Assembly: GCA_037178975.1 (NCBI GenBank)
Contig: JASJZH010000002.1
Coordinates: 5,631,501-5,695,500 of the forward strand
DNA from: Oscheius tipulae
Lineage: Eukaryota > Nematoda > Chromadorea > Rhabditida > Rhabditidae
Length of the DNA: 64,000 bases
Direction of reading: 5' to 3'
The first letter of the stretch is position 1, and each line of letters opens with the position of its first letter. The translations under genes and the position numbers were made by a program. The notes under the pieces are model-generated. The model saw only the letters and a program-made list of their open reading frames with translations, was not told where the DNA came from and ran no database searches. Below, in pieces: positions 10,327-21,452 of the stretch.

Positions 10327-13300
10327 AATTGAGCGCCAGATAGGACTGAGCAAAGGTGAATATGATATGATGAATACCTGGAAATTGGAGTGTGAGACAA
10401 GGAAAGAGCATAATTGATTTGGAGGATCGAAGTATACGGTCAGAATTGGAGTGAGGGAGAGGTACAGAGACCGGGCCCGGCGGACATATCACCGGAATGG
10501 GCGCGAAACTACGCTGGGAACAGAGACAAAAGGACAGTCTTGAAAGTACAAACCACAGGAACATGCACAGAAAACGGATAAGAACTCCACGTAGTAATCT
10601 CTCTCGCTAATTTACAGTCGGCCGGCTGTTTTCTCTCGCTGCTATTCCTGTCCGCATTTGGTCTGGCCCAAACGTCAAATAGAGAGAAGGGGGGCGTTCC
10701 ACAGTTCGTTTTCGAGCTCTATCTTCTGTTTGGAGACGATAAGCATCGATTTTTTTCGAGTTGGACACAAAACTAACAACATTTCCGAGAGAATTGGGGA
10801 AAACAAGACCCAGGGATCAGTTTAGCACAGTATTGTTCCCACAAATCGTACAGGGAAAGGACTCGAGCGAGGAGTTCATCAGCAGGATGACAAAAAGCAA
10901 AGAGCCAGCTGTGTTCAAGAGCGCATGCAATCACTCCAGTGTGGAAATCGCGTCGTATTTAGAATCAGCTGATGCGCCAACTCACCGTTTTATATAAACC
11001 CGTAAGTTGTTCTTCGTCTATCCGTCTTTACATGACCCGAATATCGAGCGTTAGTTCCTGGAAAATGAGAATTTTAGTTTGTGTGAATGATGAAAGAGAG
11101 GAAACCTCTTCCAAATCCAACATTAGCATAAAACAGTCAACCGGTTTTTGTGCGAGACTGTCTGATAGCAAACGAGAGTCTGAGAGCGGGAGCGCGAGGA
11201 AAAAAATGAGCGTTCGTAAGACTGGGAGAGATCTGTCTAGGGAAAAAAGTTGAACCACAGAGAGGTCACACGGTATTGATCCAGTTGTGCCAGATGTTCT
11301 TTCTCCCCAAGCGATAAAGGGACATTTCAGGGTCTTGCGCGGTAAAATCTAGCGGCGGCAGATGGTGATGATAGAAGCACCGGGGTGTCGGACTCGGCTA
11401 GACAAAGGCGCCACGGCAGACAGGGACACGTGTTTCCATACGATCAGCCACGTCTGGCAGCCAAAATGCCACGGTTTAGGGCTTTTTCAAATGGGAGACT
11501 GTTGATGAAAGTCATGAGTAACGAAAACTATAAACAAAGGAACCGAAAGAACAGGTAAACATGATGTTGGCGGGAGGAAAGAACATGAAGAGATAGACAT
11601 ACGCCCATAAATTATACGAGACGTGCGAATCGTATCCGGGGTCAAAGAACTTGAACTCGAGGATAGTCGTCTCAGGCCAGACACAATCAATACACTATCA
11701 CCACGCCTCTTTGACCAAAAAGCACGAGCCAGCAGACAACAAAGGACAAAAGTTCACAGTAAAATGTCGTTGTGATGTTCGGAGATTGTCAAGCTGGCTA
11801 ACACTGAAAAAAACGGAACATAGGTTTTTGGAAACAAAACAAAGATTGAAATGGACATTACTACTTCAAAAAGTAGGAGGAAGAACTTGATGAATAGAGT
11901 TTAGTGAGAGAGAGAGAAACGCATGGCAACTGCCCTGACCGGGCGACCCCTGCCTCAGCCGGCTGGTGAAATGCGATGAAAGATAGGGGGAGAAAGACGG
12001 TGAGTGAGAGAACACACGTACACGCCACGCTCTGCAATTGGATCAGGAGATAAGGGGACACAATTTCTCGAACTTTGTTGCCAAACTTGGTAGGAAGGTG
12101 ACTGGAAAAAATGGGGAAAGGATGGATGAAGTTGAGAAATGTTAACTGAAAAAAAGGTTTGTTTTGAATTGCGCAGGTTTGAATTGCCTCGCCAATTTTG
12201 GGCGGCAATACAAAGTCCATTTATTTAAACTTTATCGAAAGAATTCATTTTCTCTAAAGAAAAAACACCTAAATCTGCCCAATAATACGCTTAGGGAAGG
12301 TTACGCAACAGTTGACAATTGATAAAGTCTGGCAAGTCACACAGTGTGTTGTTTTAGAGCGCGAATAGCAAACAATAGAGAGAGTGAGAGAGTTCTGTCA
12401 AAAGGGGCTTGCACTTTGTGAAGTGAGATTGACTCGAATCCAAATCGAATCGTTCTGCATAAGCCGCTCGCGCGCGATGACCGTCACCCTGAAACTGCTT
12501 CCAAACCCCCCGACTAGATCAAATACGGTTCGGCTGGCTCAATTGGGCGAAAAAAAGCCGGGGGTTGGTCTTGAACGCTGTAACTCTCAGCGAGAGCAGA
12601 CGAAAAAAAGACTAGAGCGAGGAGAGTGTTCCGGCCAGCTGCTCAGATGTTATGCAGGTGTTTCCTAATCCCGCTTAGCCCCAATTGCAATATGGATAAT
12701 ACTAAACATCATATTGCTGAACGATTACGATTCAGGCTCTGATTGAGAGTGAATTCAAAAACTCGTACAAAAAAAACTGATTAAAACTGAAAAGGGGGAT
12801 AGTCAAAGTTTTTTTAATCCAAAAGTTTCGGGATGAAGATGCCGAAACTTTGATGCCGATTAAACTACTTAAATGAGATGTTTCTGTTTCGTATCTCTTG
12901 CTACTGTTTTTCGTGAGAGATCCAGATCTCCATCTGACTGTCAGATAAGTTCAATTTGTGCTGACTATCTCTTTCCTCCAGCTCCATCTGTTGTTCTACG
13001 TGTTGTGGGTGACTACTTTTCTAGGGCAAGTTTTTCCTGTCTTCTGTCCCTGACAACGTACCCAATTCTACTATCTTCACTAGCAATCACAGTGCTTTTA
13101 TGTGAGTCACCTTGTGAGATATTGAGTCCGTACTTGAGTTCTGCTGACGAGTCAACCCTAGCTGTTTTCCGAACTGACCGAACCTGGTTCGGATAGACCA
13201 GACAGCTATTGGATCTGGTTTGTTTAGAAAAAATGATACCGACTACAAGAGTGAAGTCTTCTACAGCGAGACAGGAAGATGTCTTGTGATTCACTTCCGA

Positions 13301-13651
13301 GTAGAGTATAATTTAATCTACTGATCAGAAATCCAAGGCCACCAGGATAAAAGTAAGAGCTGAGGATCTAAAGAGACGCAATTAACAAGCCCTTGGGTGA
13401 AAGTGCTACCAACCAGTTCTCAGATCTGCCCGTTCCTCTCCCTCTCTCTCTTCTTCTTACCAACTGTCTCCCCGTCTCCCCCAAATCAAAGCGTTCCGTT
13501 GCGTAACCAGCGGATCGTATTCTCAGAGGCGATTGTGTCCCCCCATATATTCTTCGCTTAGGAGACTATATCACTAGTTTTTTCGTCCCGCTGTCCGTGC
13601 CCCGCCTTCCCTAGCCGGCTTCTGGCAGACAAGCACTTTCGGCTAACGGGA
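10327..13651. other. Gene-poor region upstream of ING3 and the DB-module gene
   Basis: I find no exon chain with family motifs in these 3.3 kb. Open frames are short and biased to repeats such as GAGAGAGTGAGAGAG. The right end has a TATA-like CCATATATTC near 13543 and leads into the signal-peptide exon at 13652, so it probably holds that gene's promoter. Confidence 0.55.
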
Positions 13652-16600
13652 ATGCTGCCGAGGTCGCTCCTTCAACTTACTCTAGGTACGTGTCACTGAA
13701 TTCTTTTTTTGCACAACTGACTGCTCTTTGATAATGGTTAGGCTTGATCCTTTGACCTATACAGTAAGATAAAGAGTATCGCACAGAAGGAGCTCTATGG
13801 TGAGACTCGAGCGGTCAACGTTTTGTTTATTTTACTCCCCGTCTTTATCTGCCTGGAGTTATACAGAGTGAGAACTATTGAAAGGTCTTTTGGGATGATG
13901 TTACTCATTGTTTTATACAAGGAGCAAGAATTTAAGGAGTCTCTTGTCTTACTGTTTCTGTGCTATACCTTCATTTCACGGGATTTCCATACTCTTTGCT
14001 TTTGTTCTTTTTCAACTTTTCCATATGATCGTCCATCTTCAAACCTCGAAACACATCTTCCAGTCTCTCACACTATCGGAAACCGAATTTCTATGACTCT
14101 GTCTGTCTACTTCATGATAGTAGGTCTCTGTACTTTGACAATGTTTTCCTGTATTTATACTAGTTTGACTCGACTAGTTTCCAAGTCGGCTCCAGGACCC
14201 GACTTGTTTCGACTCAAATCTCAAGTGTACCCGTAATGGTCACTCTGTGACGAGCATCAAGAAAACGGTACAGTTCTTTATTTCTGAACCGTTCTGATCT
14301 GATACAGTTAGCTATAGAGAATAGTGCAGCAGCACTTTTCCTCCTTCTTTTTGTCCTGTACATGTTCACTACTTGCTTTGTTCACTGTATTCGGATGGCA
14401 TGAAGACTTCACATTCGACATGGCTCTCTTCTTTTCCTCACCCTTTTTGGTGTTGTTAGACGACGTCTTCTTCTTTGGGTCGTCGTTACTCTTCTCTTCC
14501 TCCTCGATAGTCTTTGGCTTGTTGTGTTCGTCTTCACTCTACTTTTTGTCTTTCTTGCCGTCGTTAGTGCCCGACTCGTCTTCTATCTCGTCTAACTGAA
14601 CGTTGGATTGCTAGCAGTTTCAGACATACTGTAGGCTATTAAGTTTTACCAGTTGAAACAGCTGCGCACCAACTCCCTACCCATTCAAGCTGTCTATCGA
14701 CCTTCAAATGAACACTAGTACCACACAAACCAATCGATCGAAGTAATCTTACCGGAACATCGTCGTAGCCCTTCTTTTTCTTGTGCTCGTTCTTCTGCAC
14801 AAGATCCTCGATGTTTGTATTGCCAGACAGAACTTCTCGCGTCAGTTTGACCTTGCGTTCCTTTTGACTTGAAGAAAAATACCAAACTGAATGCTTGACT
14901 CTCTTCAAAAGAACTCCTAATTGCATTTAATCATTCTGCCCTCATGGGAGAGAAAAGTTTGAAAAACAAGCTAGGCTGCCGCCCCTTCGGGGCGGTAGCC
15001 TAACTTGTTGGGCCCCTTGAGGCATATCTACCTTGTCCTTTCCCCAGCAAAAACGATTGCTGATGTCATTTCTAATAAGTGAAACTCGCTTTCCACTCTT
15101 TGACCCCACCTTCTATCCCTCAAACCCACTTCCCTTTCACTCTTTGAACCCATTTATCATTCCTCAACCTAACTCCCTGTCCAAGTAATGCTATTGCTCC
15201 TTGGGGTTTAATGCCAGTAATAACCTGATCCTTCTAAAACTGCTCGATTTCTACTTTCTTCTGTCCAACTGTCGTGACCCTTTCCTCCCACTTCAACCTG
15301 TCCGCATTCCCTTCAATCGAGGTACCGTGACAGGAGCAACATCCTCCCAACGAAGCTATCTCCCAAACTGACTCGATTTGGCTTGACTTGCAAACAATTA
15401 GTGTGCGCACAAAATAGTGCACACTAATTGGCAATATTGGCTTCAGACAGACAGACAGACAGAGACGCGACGACAATTTAAAATAGATTCTGTTAGTAAC
15501 ACTAACTTTGGAATTCACTACAGCAACTAATTACGAACCTTTCTTTTCTCTGGGACTACGAGGAGAAAGCGTTCGTATGGGTAGCCGTCAGTCCGAGTAG
15601 AGTCACTGTATCTCCTCAGGTACACTGTATTTACTTAGACTTGTCACAATAGTTTACTTACAAATCAGTTCTTGTTGGATCTTGCTGAGATATCTGTCTC
15701 TGTAAAGCCTCTTGAGAACCGTAGTCGTCTGTCCAAAAACTTCAAATAGGAGCCAGGGAATGGACTTGAGAAAATCCTACTGATTCCAGGTATATGGGTC
15801 TGTTCTGCCCAGCAGTACCAGCCGCAGTACTACCAGCAGCAGATCTACCAGCCCCAACAGCAGCAGTTCCAACAAACACAACCGTCATTTTGGCAACCGC
15901 AGTTTGATCAGCAGCAGACTGTCCAACAGTTCCAACAGCAGCTCTTCACTCCCCAGACACAACAACAATTCTTCCAACCGCAGCAGCAGCAGTTCCAGCA
16001 GCAGCCTCAACAATTCCAATACCAACCTCAACAGCCGCAGCAGTTCAATCCCTCTCCAGTTGTCTATCAGCCACAGTTCCAACCTCAGCAAGTTCAGTAT
16101 CAGCCACAACAGAACTTTGCTCAGCAGCAGTTCCAGCAGCCTGTGTACCAGCCGGTTTGGTACTGTCACTGTCCCTTTGAAAAGTTTTTTTTAGGTGAAC
16201 CAGTCACCAAGACTCGTCCAGGGCCAAGTTCAACAGTTACAGCAGCCAAGCCCAACAGTCTTCCAGCCTCAATCCCAGGTCTTCCGAGAGCAGCCGACTA
16301 TTTACGACCAGACTGTTAAGGTTTGCTCCAAAGTTGAGAGTCAACAGAAAGAGTACATAGGTTCCTGTGAGACGACCTCCCCCACCTCCAGTCGTTCAGA
16401 TCTCATCTGTTTCTTCCATTCCTCAGCCTCAAATCATTCAGGTCTGTTTTCTGCTCCATTCATGATTCTTTGACTCCAGATTGCCGCCCCACCTCCTCCT
16501 CAAAAGTTCACTCCCTACATTTCGGACATCTTCCAAGCTGGATCGGACACAAAGCCGCCAATCATTACGGTCATTAGTCCCGATGCGGTTAGTTCAAAAG

Positions 16601-18031
16601 ACTGGTACAAAGATGCGCAGATCTTTAGAATCTCCCACCAGGAACCTACCTAGCCGAAGAGATCATTGTCGATGGCAGTCGACCCAGCTTCATCGAGAAC
16701 ATTGAAAAATTCCAGCCGACCATTGTGAACATTCCCCCCAAGGTAAGAATTGTTAGTAGGGGAAAGTGACTGTGTCATGTATTAATGTCTTAGCCAGAGA
16801 AACAACGAAAGTTCGACACCGTCCGTCAACTTTTACTGAATACCTTACTGTTTTTTGAATTTACCAGATCGTTTCTTACTGGCATTCAATTGGGTCTGTT
16901 TTGCTCGTATAGGCTGTCAGAAATTGTCCGGCTCTATCAACGTTCACACAATGACATAAAATCTGACAGTAGCAAGCCGAATTTCTGTTTTTCGTCGTAG
17001 AGGGACGGTACTATCTGTCCCGGAAAGCCTCGCAGCGAATCCTTTACAAATGTATCCTTTCAGCAAGTTGCTCAACACCGACCAGTTCCCGTTCCTCAGC
17101 CTCAAAGCAAGCTGAAGGTACCGTGACTTGTATTTGATCTATGCAATGCCTTTTTAGACTCCAGAAATCGTCTCGGTTCCTCAGCCAAAATCTCGGCCTT
17201 CTCCTCAATTCCAGTCTAGACCGGCTATTCCTGCTCCTCAATTGAAGCCGACTATTCCCAAGAAGACAGCATCTGTCCCAGTTCCTTCATCCGAGGCTAA
17301 AGTAGGTTCAACAAAGATGAAAAGTTCAAAAAAGTTTAGACAACAAACGACGTGTTCCTCAGCTGTTGTAAGAAGAGAAAGGTGAATCCATCCTGCGAGA
17401 GAATCTGCAATTTTGACATCTTGAACAAGAAGACAGTTGGTTTTGACCCGATTTCCTAGGAATAACACATGCTTGTAGCTGACAGGAATGTTCTTGGGCA
17501 CTGATCCGTGCCCGCAGTCCCACGGCCTGGACTTGCTCCAATGTGGAGCCTCCAATGACGATCACACGCAGTGTTGTACAGAAAACGGTGTCGACCAGAC
17601 CTCGGCCGGGAAGAAATGCCTCGGTTTCTGCAACATGAAGCCAGGAGTTTCCTTCCAGGTTCGTTTCTTTGCAAAAACGACGTGTCTTTCACAAGAAAAA
17701 TGGCCAGATTTTATGCGCTGCCTATGCCGAACAAACTCCAAGGCGCACGGGTCAAAGCTGACCGCCGCGCGACGGCCTTGCCGCCTGTGGCAAGTTTTTG
17801 TTGCTGCGTCGGAGCGGCGGTCAAGCAATGAACCTGATTACGACATGGTGCGCGGCATTATCATTAGGGCCGGTCTTTTTCGTGGTGTGTTGCAGAAACT
17901 GCCATGGGAAATGAGATATTTGTTGGGGGAACAACACTTTTCAGGCTGATGTCTCAATGTTGCCGTGTTGGGGCGTGCTCGGCAAGATCAAGATGTGTTT
18001 TGAGGAATACATCGAGGACAAACTGTTGTAG
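13652..18031 (+). CDS. Secreted Q/P-rich protein with a C-terminal nematode DB module
   Basis: Exon 1 (13652-13685) encodes MLPRSLLQLTL. Joined in phase to the exon at 15790 it gives a signal peptide ending about IWVCSA, then a long Gln-rich tract (QQYQPQYYQQQ, about 120 residues). Pro-rich exons follow (VPVRRPPPPPVVQ, IAAPPPPQKFTPYISD), then a folded-looking stretch (NLPPGTYLAEEIIVDG). The final exons (17340-18031) carry a DB module with Cys pairs in the expected order: FLSCCKKRKV, CERICNFDIL, LLQCGASNDDHTQCC, KKCLGFC, stop TAG 18029-18031. DB modules are extracellular domains known mainly from nematodes. A cuticle or matrix role is inference. The 2.1 kb first intron is inferred from the signal-peptide join, so the first exon is less certain than the rest. 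Confidence 0.75.
14327..15710 (-). CDS. Candidate nested antisense gene in intron 1 of the DB-module gene (partial model)
   Basis: Four exon-like stretches run on the minus strand. 15662-15710 reads ALQRQISQQDPTRTDL. About 15540-15618 reads RYSDSTRTDGYPYERF and joins in phase. About 14753-14880 includes LTREVLSGNTNIEDLVQKNE and HKKKKGYDDVP with a GTAAGA donor. About 14327-14598 begins LDEIEDESGTNDGKK. Codon choice in these frames matches the neighbouring genes. The last exon meets an in-frame TAG after KKDKK, yet the same frame stays open for about 76 more acidic/lysine-rich codons, ending KKKEEKCCCTILYS and TAA. The join between the second and third exons is out of phase, so an exon is missing or mis-set, and no start exon was found. 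A pseudogene is possible. I do not recognise the family. Confidence 0.45.
14972..15002. repeat. GC-rich hairpin, 13 bp stem
   Basis: TAGGCTGCCGCCC and GGGCGGTAGCCTA pair with one G-U and enclose a 5 nt CTTCG loop. It sits just left of dispersed repeat copy 2. Confidence 0.7.
15060..15478 (+). repeat. Dispersed repeat, copy 2 (in intron 1 of the DB-module gene)
   Basis: This is the counterpart of 8984-9395. It contains CCAAGTAATGCTAT at 15181, the hairpin ATTAGTGTGCGCAC...GTGCACACTAAT at about 15399-15430, and TTGGCAATATTGGCTTCAGA followed by a (CAGA)n expansion at about 15444-15464. Confidence 0.75.
17760..17822. repeat. Structured hairpin in the last intron of the DB-module gene
   Basis: GACCGCCGC (17760-17768) pairs with GCGGCGGTC (17814-17822), extended by GACG/CGTC. 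An inner hairpin CTTGCC/GGCAAG (17777-17794) sits inside. A Y-shaped RNA or short foldback is possible. Confidence 0.6.
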
Positions 18032-18192
18032 ATGAGAATCTTGTATGTATACAACTGTTATACGCTAATTATAAAGAGATTTTATGTGTCGGGGAGGCAA
18101 CAATATGGTAAAAGTAACGACCTAATAACAAAACTAACTAAAAATAACAGGACGTCGAATAGAAGAGGGATGGGGAGGATAAGAGACCAAAA

Positions 18193-19385
18193 TTAGCGAC
18201 GTTTCTTGTCACCGACGACATTGAGGTAGTCCTCGTCGGCGATGTTGAGCATCAAACCACCAGAAGGAATGTAGACCTGAGTTGTTTGTGTACATTGGAA
18301 AAAAAAATAAGAGAAATCTAACCTTGTTGGTCGAGTCGGAAACAACTCTAGCGATATGTTGAGCAGCTCTGATTTTTCTCAGCTTCAAAAATCCTGGATC
18401 GGATCGCATGGCCTCTCCGAGCTGAAAACTTGTTCGTCAGTTTCAGATCACTTTGCAGAAAGACACTATGAACAGCAAAAGGAATCAATCCAAACTTGAC
18501 AAGGATACTCTATGTCGCCCTTTACAACTGAATGGTCTGACCTTAGTCCACCCGCCAAGATTACGACAATGTTTTCCTGACAGATACAACAAAGACTTAC
18601 CAATTTGGCGGAGGCGGCTTCTCCCTCAGCCTGGACAATCTTCTCCTGACGCATCTGTTTGGCCTTCTCGACAAGGAAGGAGGCACGCTGGGCTTCCTGG
18701 GCAGCTACTTGCTTGGCCTCAACGGCGGCCGAATACTGAGGAGAGAAGGCCAGTTCGGTGAGGGAGACATCGTCGAGAATAATGTTGAAATCGAGAGCAC
18801 GCTCGATCAGAGCCTTTCGGACCAGCATGGAGACCTAATATTTTCGTTTGAAAGAAGTTACGAATTGAGTTTACCTGTTGACGTTGCGTAATCAGCTGAG
18901 AAGCGTTGAATTTAGCGACAACTCCTTTGAGAACTTCGTTGCAGATCGACGGAAGAACACGCTCCTCCCAATTCTGTCCGAGATTGCGGTACATTTTCAC
19001 CAATTGGTCGGGATTGGGCCGGGAGAGCACACGCAGTCCAATGTTGACCATTTGGAGATCTTTGCTTCCAGTCGGAGACATGACCTTGTTTGGTCGGGCA
19101 CGGATATCGTAGACGATGGGATACTGGAACCAGGGGATGCGGAAATGAAGTCCTTCCTTGTAAACGTCGTGTGACAATCCTCCGATGCGGTTGAACATAA
19201 TCGCGCGATGACCGGCTTCGACTAAATTACGTTGTTTTGAGTATTCTGGGAGTCTCACCTGTAAACATGGCCTGTGAGACTCCATATGCAACTGCTCCAG
19301 CAGCTGCAATGAGTCCAAGTCCAGCTCCGGCGCCCTTGGCATTCTGGAGCGCCTTTTTCATGGCTTCCTGACCTTGCTGCGCCAT
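18193..19385 (-). CDS. phb-2: Prohibitin-2
   Basis: An inner mitochondrial membrane scaffold that forms a ring with prohibitin-1 and supports protein quality control, cristae and lifespan-related functions in worms. The start at 19385 gives an N-terminal hydrophobic anchor ([14 protein letters not shown]). The SPFH/band-7 domain follows ([52 protein letters not shown]), then the coiled coil ([18 protein letters not shown]) and the C-terminal [15 protein letters not shown]. Length, about 295 residues, is usual for the family. There are five short introns. The start is only 285 bp from the divergent PUS10 start, so the two may share a promoter region. Confidence 0.95.
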
Positions 19386-19669
19386 CTTTTAACTGAAACA
19401 ACGTTTGATAGTCGAATAGAAGTTGAACGAGAATAAGAGTAGCGGTAAAAATTGGAAGAAACCGGGAGAAAAAAGAAAAAACAGAGTAAGAAATTGCCTC
19501 ACTAAACGCTGGGTCGAGCGATCGCGTTGGGACCTTTTTCTTCCGCACGCAAAATTGCGTACTTTTTAAAATTTTCGAGCAAACGACAATCTTCAAACTT
19601 TTATTTTTGCCTGTTTTTATTATCAAGTCTAGACGTTTTCCAGTCCAAAACCAACATTTCCAGTTGTTC

Positions 19670-21320
19670 ATGAGTAGCAAAATACGCCTCTGCGAACCAT
19701 GCAGACGTCAGATAGCTGGAAATGCAGCTGAAACGGTTGAGGCGGCAGAGGAAGCTCACCAATGTGTGCTGTGCTTCGGCTTATTGGACAGCAAGTTCAA
19801 GGAACAGGTAAGATTTCTTTCTAGACCGCATACATAGAGGCATAGGTAGCACAAGCCGTCGGAACAAGCCTTGAAAACCTTCCCTACGACGCTAAATCTT
19901 TCATCTTGGCCCTGAATCTTCCCACCTCCCAGACGCTGCGAGAAACTGTAATGAAGAAATGTAGGCCCGAATTCGATGGGATCTTAGCTTCGGTACCCTT
20001 CAAAATTCGTTGTATCGACGCCTACTTGGCCGAATTGTCCAAGGTTTGTTCAGCTGCCACTTCCTTTCAAGCCAGTTACAGGCTTCCGGTTTAAGGCCAA
20101 CGCTACAATCGGATCTGCAGCTCACAATTGCCTTCGAGAACGACGAATTCAACGATTATGACTTCCAGTTCTTGGCCGGCCAATTTCCCAGTGATTTCGT
20201 CGTTACCAAAAAGCAGAAGTTCAGCGGAAATGTGCCAACAGAGCTCTCAAAAGAGAAGTTACAACAGGTTCAAGGCAGAATCTCGTCCGAGATTTCATCG
20301 TAAGTCTCTTTTCCTTTTCTCAATCGGAGTCTGCTCAGAAAATTGGACCTGAAATCCCCTAGTCGCCCATGTAGCTTTACCATTTCCTTCGAACGAGATC
20401 CCGTCTTTATCGGCGGCCGTTACTGCAAGTTTTCTCGTTCGTTGCCTCAATCTCCGTGGTCTGCCGAAGAAAAAGATGCCCCGAAGGAGCCAGGGAACTC
20501 TGTAAGTCACCACCATCTCATTTTCTAGTCTTCAGGTATCAGAAAAGGTCTGCGACATCTTGAAGACGGAGTTTGGAGCCAGTAGTTCAACATTTATCGC
20601 CTCGGGTCGAGAGGATATCGATGTGCGGATGTTGGGAGAAGGACGGCCCTTTGTTGTGGAACTAAAAAACTGCCGTTTCACTCAACAGATCAGAGGGTAA
20701 GTTCTATTTTTTGCCCAAAAACCGGTTTTCAGAAAAAATTATCTAGAAACCTTGAAAAAAGTAGAGGATTTGATCAACAAGCAGACGGATATCAAGGTGA
20801 AGTATCTTACTCGAGTCACCAAGGAACAGTCGGAGCAGCTGACTGTCGGACAAGAAGGTATTTCCCATTTTTTATTATTATGAAAAAAGTTTTAGAAAAG
20901 AGAAAATGCTATTCGGCCTACTGCTACAGTACTCTCCCACTGGAGGACGGCGCTTTCCGCATCGCCACCTCGCAGGCTCCAATTGAGGTCATCCAGAAGA
21001 CGCCAGTCCGCGTGCTGAAGAGACGAGCCCTTCTGGATCGACCCCGGAGCGTCTACGATTTGCAGTTTATCAAAGTCGACGAGCATCACTTTATAGCGAG
21101 GTAGTCTTTCTTCTTGAAGAAAAAAGTGGTTTTAGACTAGAAACCCAGGCCGGAACCTACATCAAGGAGTTTGTACACGGAGATTTCGGCCGAACCCGGC
21201 CCTCGCTGGCCGATCTTCTCGGTGTCGACAATGGCGAGGTGGACATTTTGCAGCTGGACGTGGAGAAGGTCGACCAGGAATGGCCTCCGAAAATGGCGGA
21301 GCCAGCCAGTTTCAGATAAA
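19670..21320 (+). CDS. PUS10: tRNA pseudouridine synthase Pus10
   Basis: Makes pseudouridine 54/55 in tRNA; the animal protein also has a microRNA-related role. The start MSSKIRLCEPCRRQI follows an isolated TTTCCAG acceptor at 19663, a likely trans-splice site. The N-terminal THUMP-containing part has CxxC pairs (CEPC, CVLC). The catalytic part includes FIGGRYCKFSRSLPQSPW and the family signature SGREDIDVRMLGEGRPF with its catalytic Asp. The C-terminus has AGTYIKEFVHGDFGRTRPS and ends EWPPKMAEPASFR. About eight short introns interrupt it. A poly(A) signal AATAAA is at 21353, and the next gene begins 132 bp after the stop. Confidence 0.93.
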
Positions 21321-21452
21321 ATTTTGTTCTTGTTATTTCTTGTTATGTTTGAATAAAGCTGTTTTTCATAACATTCTCTTCCTTTGAACCTTGTTTTCAA
21401 CCAAATCCTATCTCGCGACTAATTTCGAAGCACTTCTAAAGTTTTGATAAAG

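Noticed and set aside
14324-14599. Hydrophobic plus-strand frame resembling membrane segments
   Set aside because: It mirrors the Lys/Glu/Ser-rich minus exon, whose codon bias is better.
15885-16169. Leu-rich minus-strand open frame
   Set aside because: It is the reverse of the CAG-rich Gln tract of the DB-module gene.
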